The notes beneath the pieces are model-generated. The model ran no database searches. It worked only from the letters and a program-made list of their open reading frames with translations, and was not told where the DNA came from. 64,000 bases of DNA from Lethocerus indicus (lineage: Eukaryota > Arthropoda > Insecta > Hemiptera > Belostomatidae): NCBI GenBank assembly GCA_019843655.1, contig JACDQD010000008.1, positions 10,884,442-10,948,441 on the forward strand, given 5' to 3'. A program made the position numbers and the translations under genes. Within the stretch, counting starts at the first letter, position 1. Each line of letters starts with the position of its first letter. This document shows positions 62,125 through 64,000 of the stretch, one piece after another.

Positions 62125-62290
62125 TTTGGATGTTTTTCGGGCATCCTCACTGCACTATCACTGTCACTTGTACTGTGGTGGTTGTCTCTTTGTCGTCTGT
62201 ATATATACGTGTCTTGTTATTGTGATTTTTTGGGGGGTGTGGTTTGTCTTATTTGACTTGAGGGGGGGGGGTGGGATTTTGTTATTAGGC
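62125..62290 (-). mobile_element. PLE 3'-region fragment
   Basis: The minus strand reads CCCCCCAAAAAATCACAATA, ACAAGACACGTATATATACA, GTGACAGTGATAGTGCAGTG and AGGATGCCCGAAAAACATCC, corresponding in order to about 6440-6570 of the full element (CCCCCAATAACAATAACAGA ... GTGACAGTGCAGTGAGGATG). It ends before the ribozyme-like motif and abuts the right arm of the inverted repeat. Confidence 0.75.
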
Positions 62291-62311
62291 TTAAGCCAAA
62301 AAAACACAATA

Positions 62312-62526
62312 GTGTTGGGTCTAAATCTAATAAAGAAGGAAACTAGAGAAACAACCTGAAAATGACGATGCAACGGTATTCAACAGTCGGAGGTATACAC
62401 GAACCGATTGACTGTTACTCGATATTATTTCATATAAATACAATTTTAAAAATTATTACGTCATTACGTTTATCTACATCTGCGGGGTGTTTTCTTGAAT
62501 GTATCCTGTTTTTCCTCTCAGTATAA
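62312..62526 (-). repeat. Right arm of the inverted repeat, with internal microinversion
   Basis: Reverse complement of 60733-60957 with few differences. One segment of about 22 bp (62453-62475) instead matches the left arm (60784-60806) in direct orientation: TTATTACGTCATTACGTTTA on the plus strand here versus TTATTATGTCATTACGTTTA there. The flanks on both sides (GCAGATGT and TTTTAAAATTG) remain inverted. Confidence 0.85.
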
Positions 62527-64000
62527 TTCAGAACTTTCAGTATAACAGAAACTTTACTTTATTTTTTAATGTTTGAAATATAGTAATTTATGGCGATTTA
62601 AAAAGAAAGAATATCAGCACATATCACAGTAGCCGTACAGAGTACATAACAAATAATACCAGTAGAGACATTAGAGATATAAATATAAACTTTGAAATAT
62701 TGGGTTAAAACAAAAAATAAAAGCGGCGAATAATAAAAGATTGTTATAAACTCTGATACAAAGAAATCCCTTTCAAATAGAGAGGAGGCTGGGACCATTG
62801 TAGAAGACATCGGGCTTCAATTGCAGGTCGCACGGCCGGGGCAATATTAGCGGCACTGTGCAATTCGAAAGGGGAACTGACTAAATCCCCGGATTTCGTA
62901 AACCCTTTGAGATTCCCGAATCCTTTCTCCTCAGATTTCGAGACCCTTATTGCTTTTTCTCGGACAACTTCTAAGGATAAGCGGTCAATTGTCAATGTCC
63001 AACGGCCGCGGTCAATTCGTTGACCCTTGCATAAAGAATTTCCGCCCGGGATACCGGCAGGGCTTCAAAAATCAGTATCAGATGTAGAACTAAAATGGAA
63101 AATGTGTATCGCCGTGTTCGTATTATAATAAAATGGAAATCCATCCGTCTTTCCTTCGAGAGTTTAGTGTATAATGTTTTTAGATGTTTTATTGCCGCGC
63201 AATAATCTAGACAAATGTAATGGTTACAATACATCAGGACGATCAAAATACTATTCTCAACAAAATAAACATTTCATACAACCTTTTAGGTTTCCGAAAT
63301 AAATAGTACTATATTTCATATACCGGATATGTTCCTCGTTATTAACAACTGTCGAAATTTCAATTGTCAAGGGTCAGTAGCACGGATAATTACGCTCCGT
63401 GCTAGGTCGTGTATTATCAACATATAGGGAGCAAACCGATATTCCAGGCAGTATTTCTACAAAGCATTTATTTCACGAACTGCGTCATGTTGGTGATTAA
63501 TTTAATAGCGTTCATTGGGGAAAGTTATCATTCGTGACGGAATTCCGAACAAGCTATGCGAAATAATAAAGGGCCTCAACCGCTGTACCTGTCCCGAAGT
63601 GAAAGCCTGTAATTAGGAAACTCGTTTGCAAACTCCGGAGTTACAGAAAGTGGCATCTTGTCGCCAACCCTATCAAACATCGGAATCGGTCCTAATCCTA
63701 TCAAAAAGGCGCTCGATAATCGACTTGATAATACAAACTTCAACTTAACATTCGCTATAAGGTATGATAGAATCAGTGGTTATAAATCTCCGACGAAGTT
63801 ACTAATACCACAAGTTGGGAAAGAGGTGTCTCGTATCACCTGGGGACACTTCCTCAATTTCACTTTATTCTCGTATTTTAATTTTATTTTTAATCTACAA
63901 ACGGTTGTGTGTACAATTTATTTTAAATATTAACATCGCTTTTGTCCATTATTCCAAGTATGAAAACGGTTTAATGTTTATAAGAAATAGTCGCCCGAGC
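62527..64000. other. Non-coding stretch to the window end, no gene seen
   Basis: AT-rich DNA. Minus-strand ORFs at 62744-62995 and 62992-63246 and a plus-strand ORF at 63658-63933 show no recognised family. Confidence 0.55.
63379..63403. repeat. Perfect 8-bp stem hairpin
   Basis: AGCACGGA and TCCGTGCT flank a 9-nt AT-rich loop. Isolated; function unknown. Confidence 0.5.

Noticed and set aside
63580..63595. Minus-strand Asp-Arg-Tyr
   Set aside because: Followed by a stop two codons later and not in a hydrophobic context.

Overview
The window is eukaryotic and almost certainly from an arthropod. It is AT-rich, has long introns and no bacterial gene structure, and contains a satellite array, a Penelope-like retroelement, Jockey-type LINE remnants, and three spliced exons of a GnRH-superfamily neuropeptide receptor. 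The receptor resembles the arthropod adipokinetic hormone (AKH) and AKH/corazonin-related peptide (ACP) receptors.

Layout. (1) 1-4109 is a GC-rich tandem satellite with a unit of about 170 bp. I count 26 unit starts, and the array runs off the left edge. Its last six units are shortened and decayed. (2) 4110-6719 is a Penelope-like element (PLE) at the satellite edge, flanked by direct pseudo-LTRs. It has broken reverse transcriptase and GIY-YIG endonuclease regions and a hammerhead-ribozyme-like fold next to the 3' pseudo-LTR. (3) 7906-25852 holds the only confidently protein-coding sequence. Three minus-strand exons encode extracellular loop 2 to TM5, intracellular loop 3 to TM6 to the start of extracellular loop 3, and TM7 to the start of the C-tail. 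They are separated by introns of 9.9 kb and 7.4 kb with GT-AG borders, and the phases join perfectly. The N-terminal half (TM1-TM4) and the end of the C-tail were not found. (4) 25853-64000 holds no gene I can support. It may be further intron, or intergenic DNA upstream of the receptor. It contains retroelement debris: six short pieces of the same PLE family across the window (one of them in the receptor intron), two copies of a Jockey RT C-terminal segment, and a PLE-like linker fragment at 52.1 kb. It also contains a 220-bp inverted-repeat pair at 60.7/62.3 kb with an apparent internal microinversion, a possible SINE-like pair, and microsatellites.

The points most worth a second look are: the PLE hammerhead-like motif and its decayed copies; the asymmetric decay of the satellite edge, which spares one half of the unit; the microinversion in the inverted repeat; and the receptor gene itself, which can be assembled across about 18 kb. 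Everything was read by eye. No alignments, folding or database searches were run.
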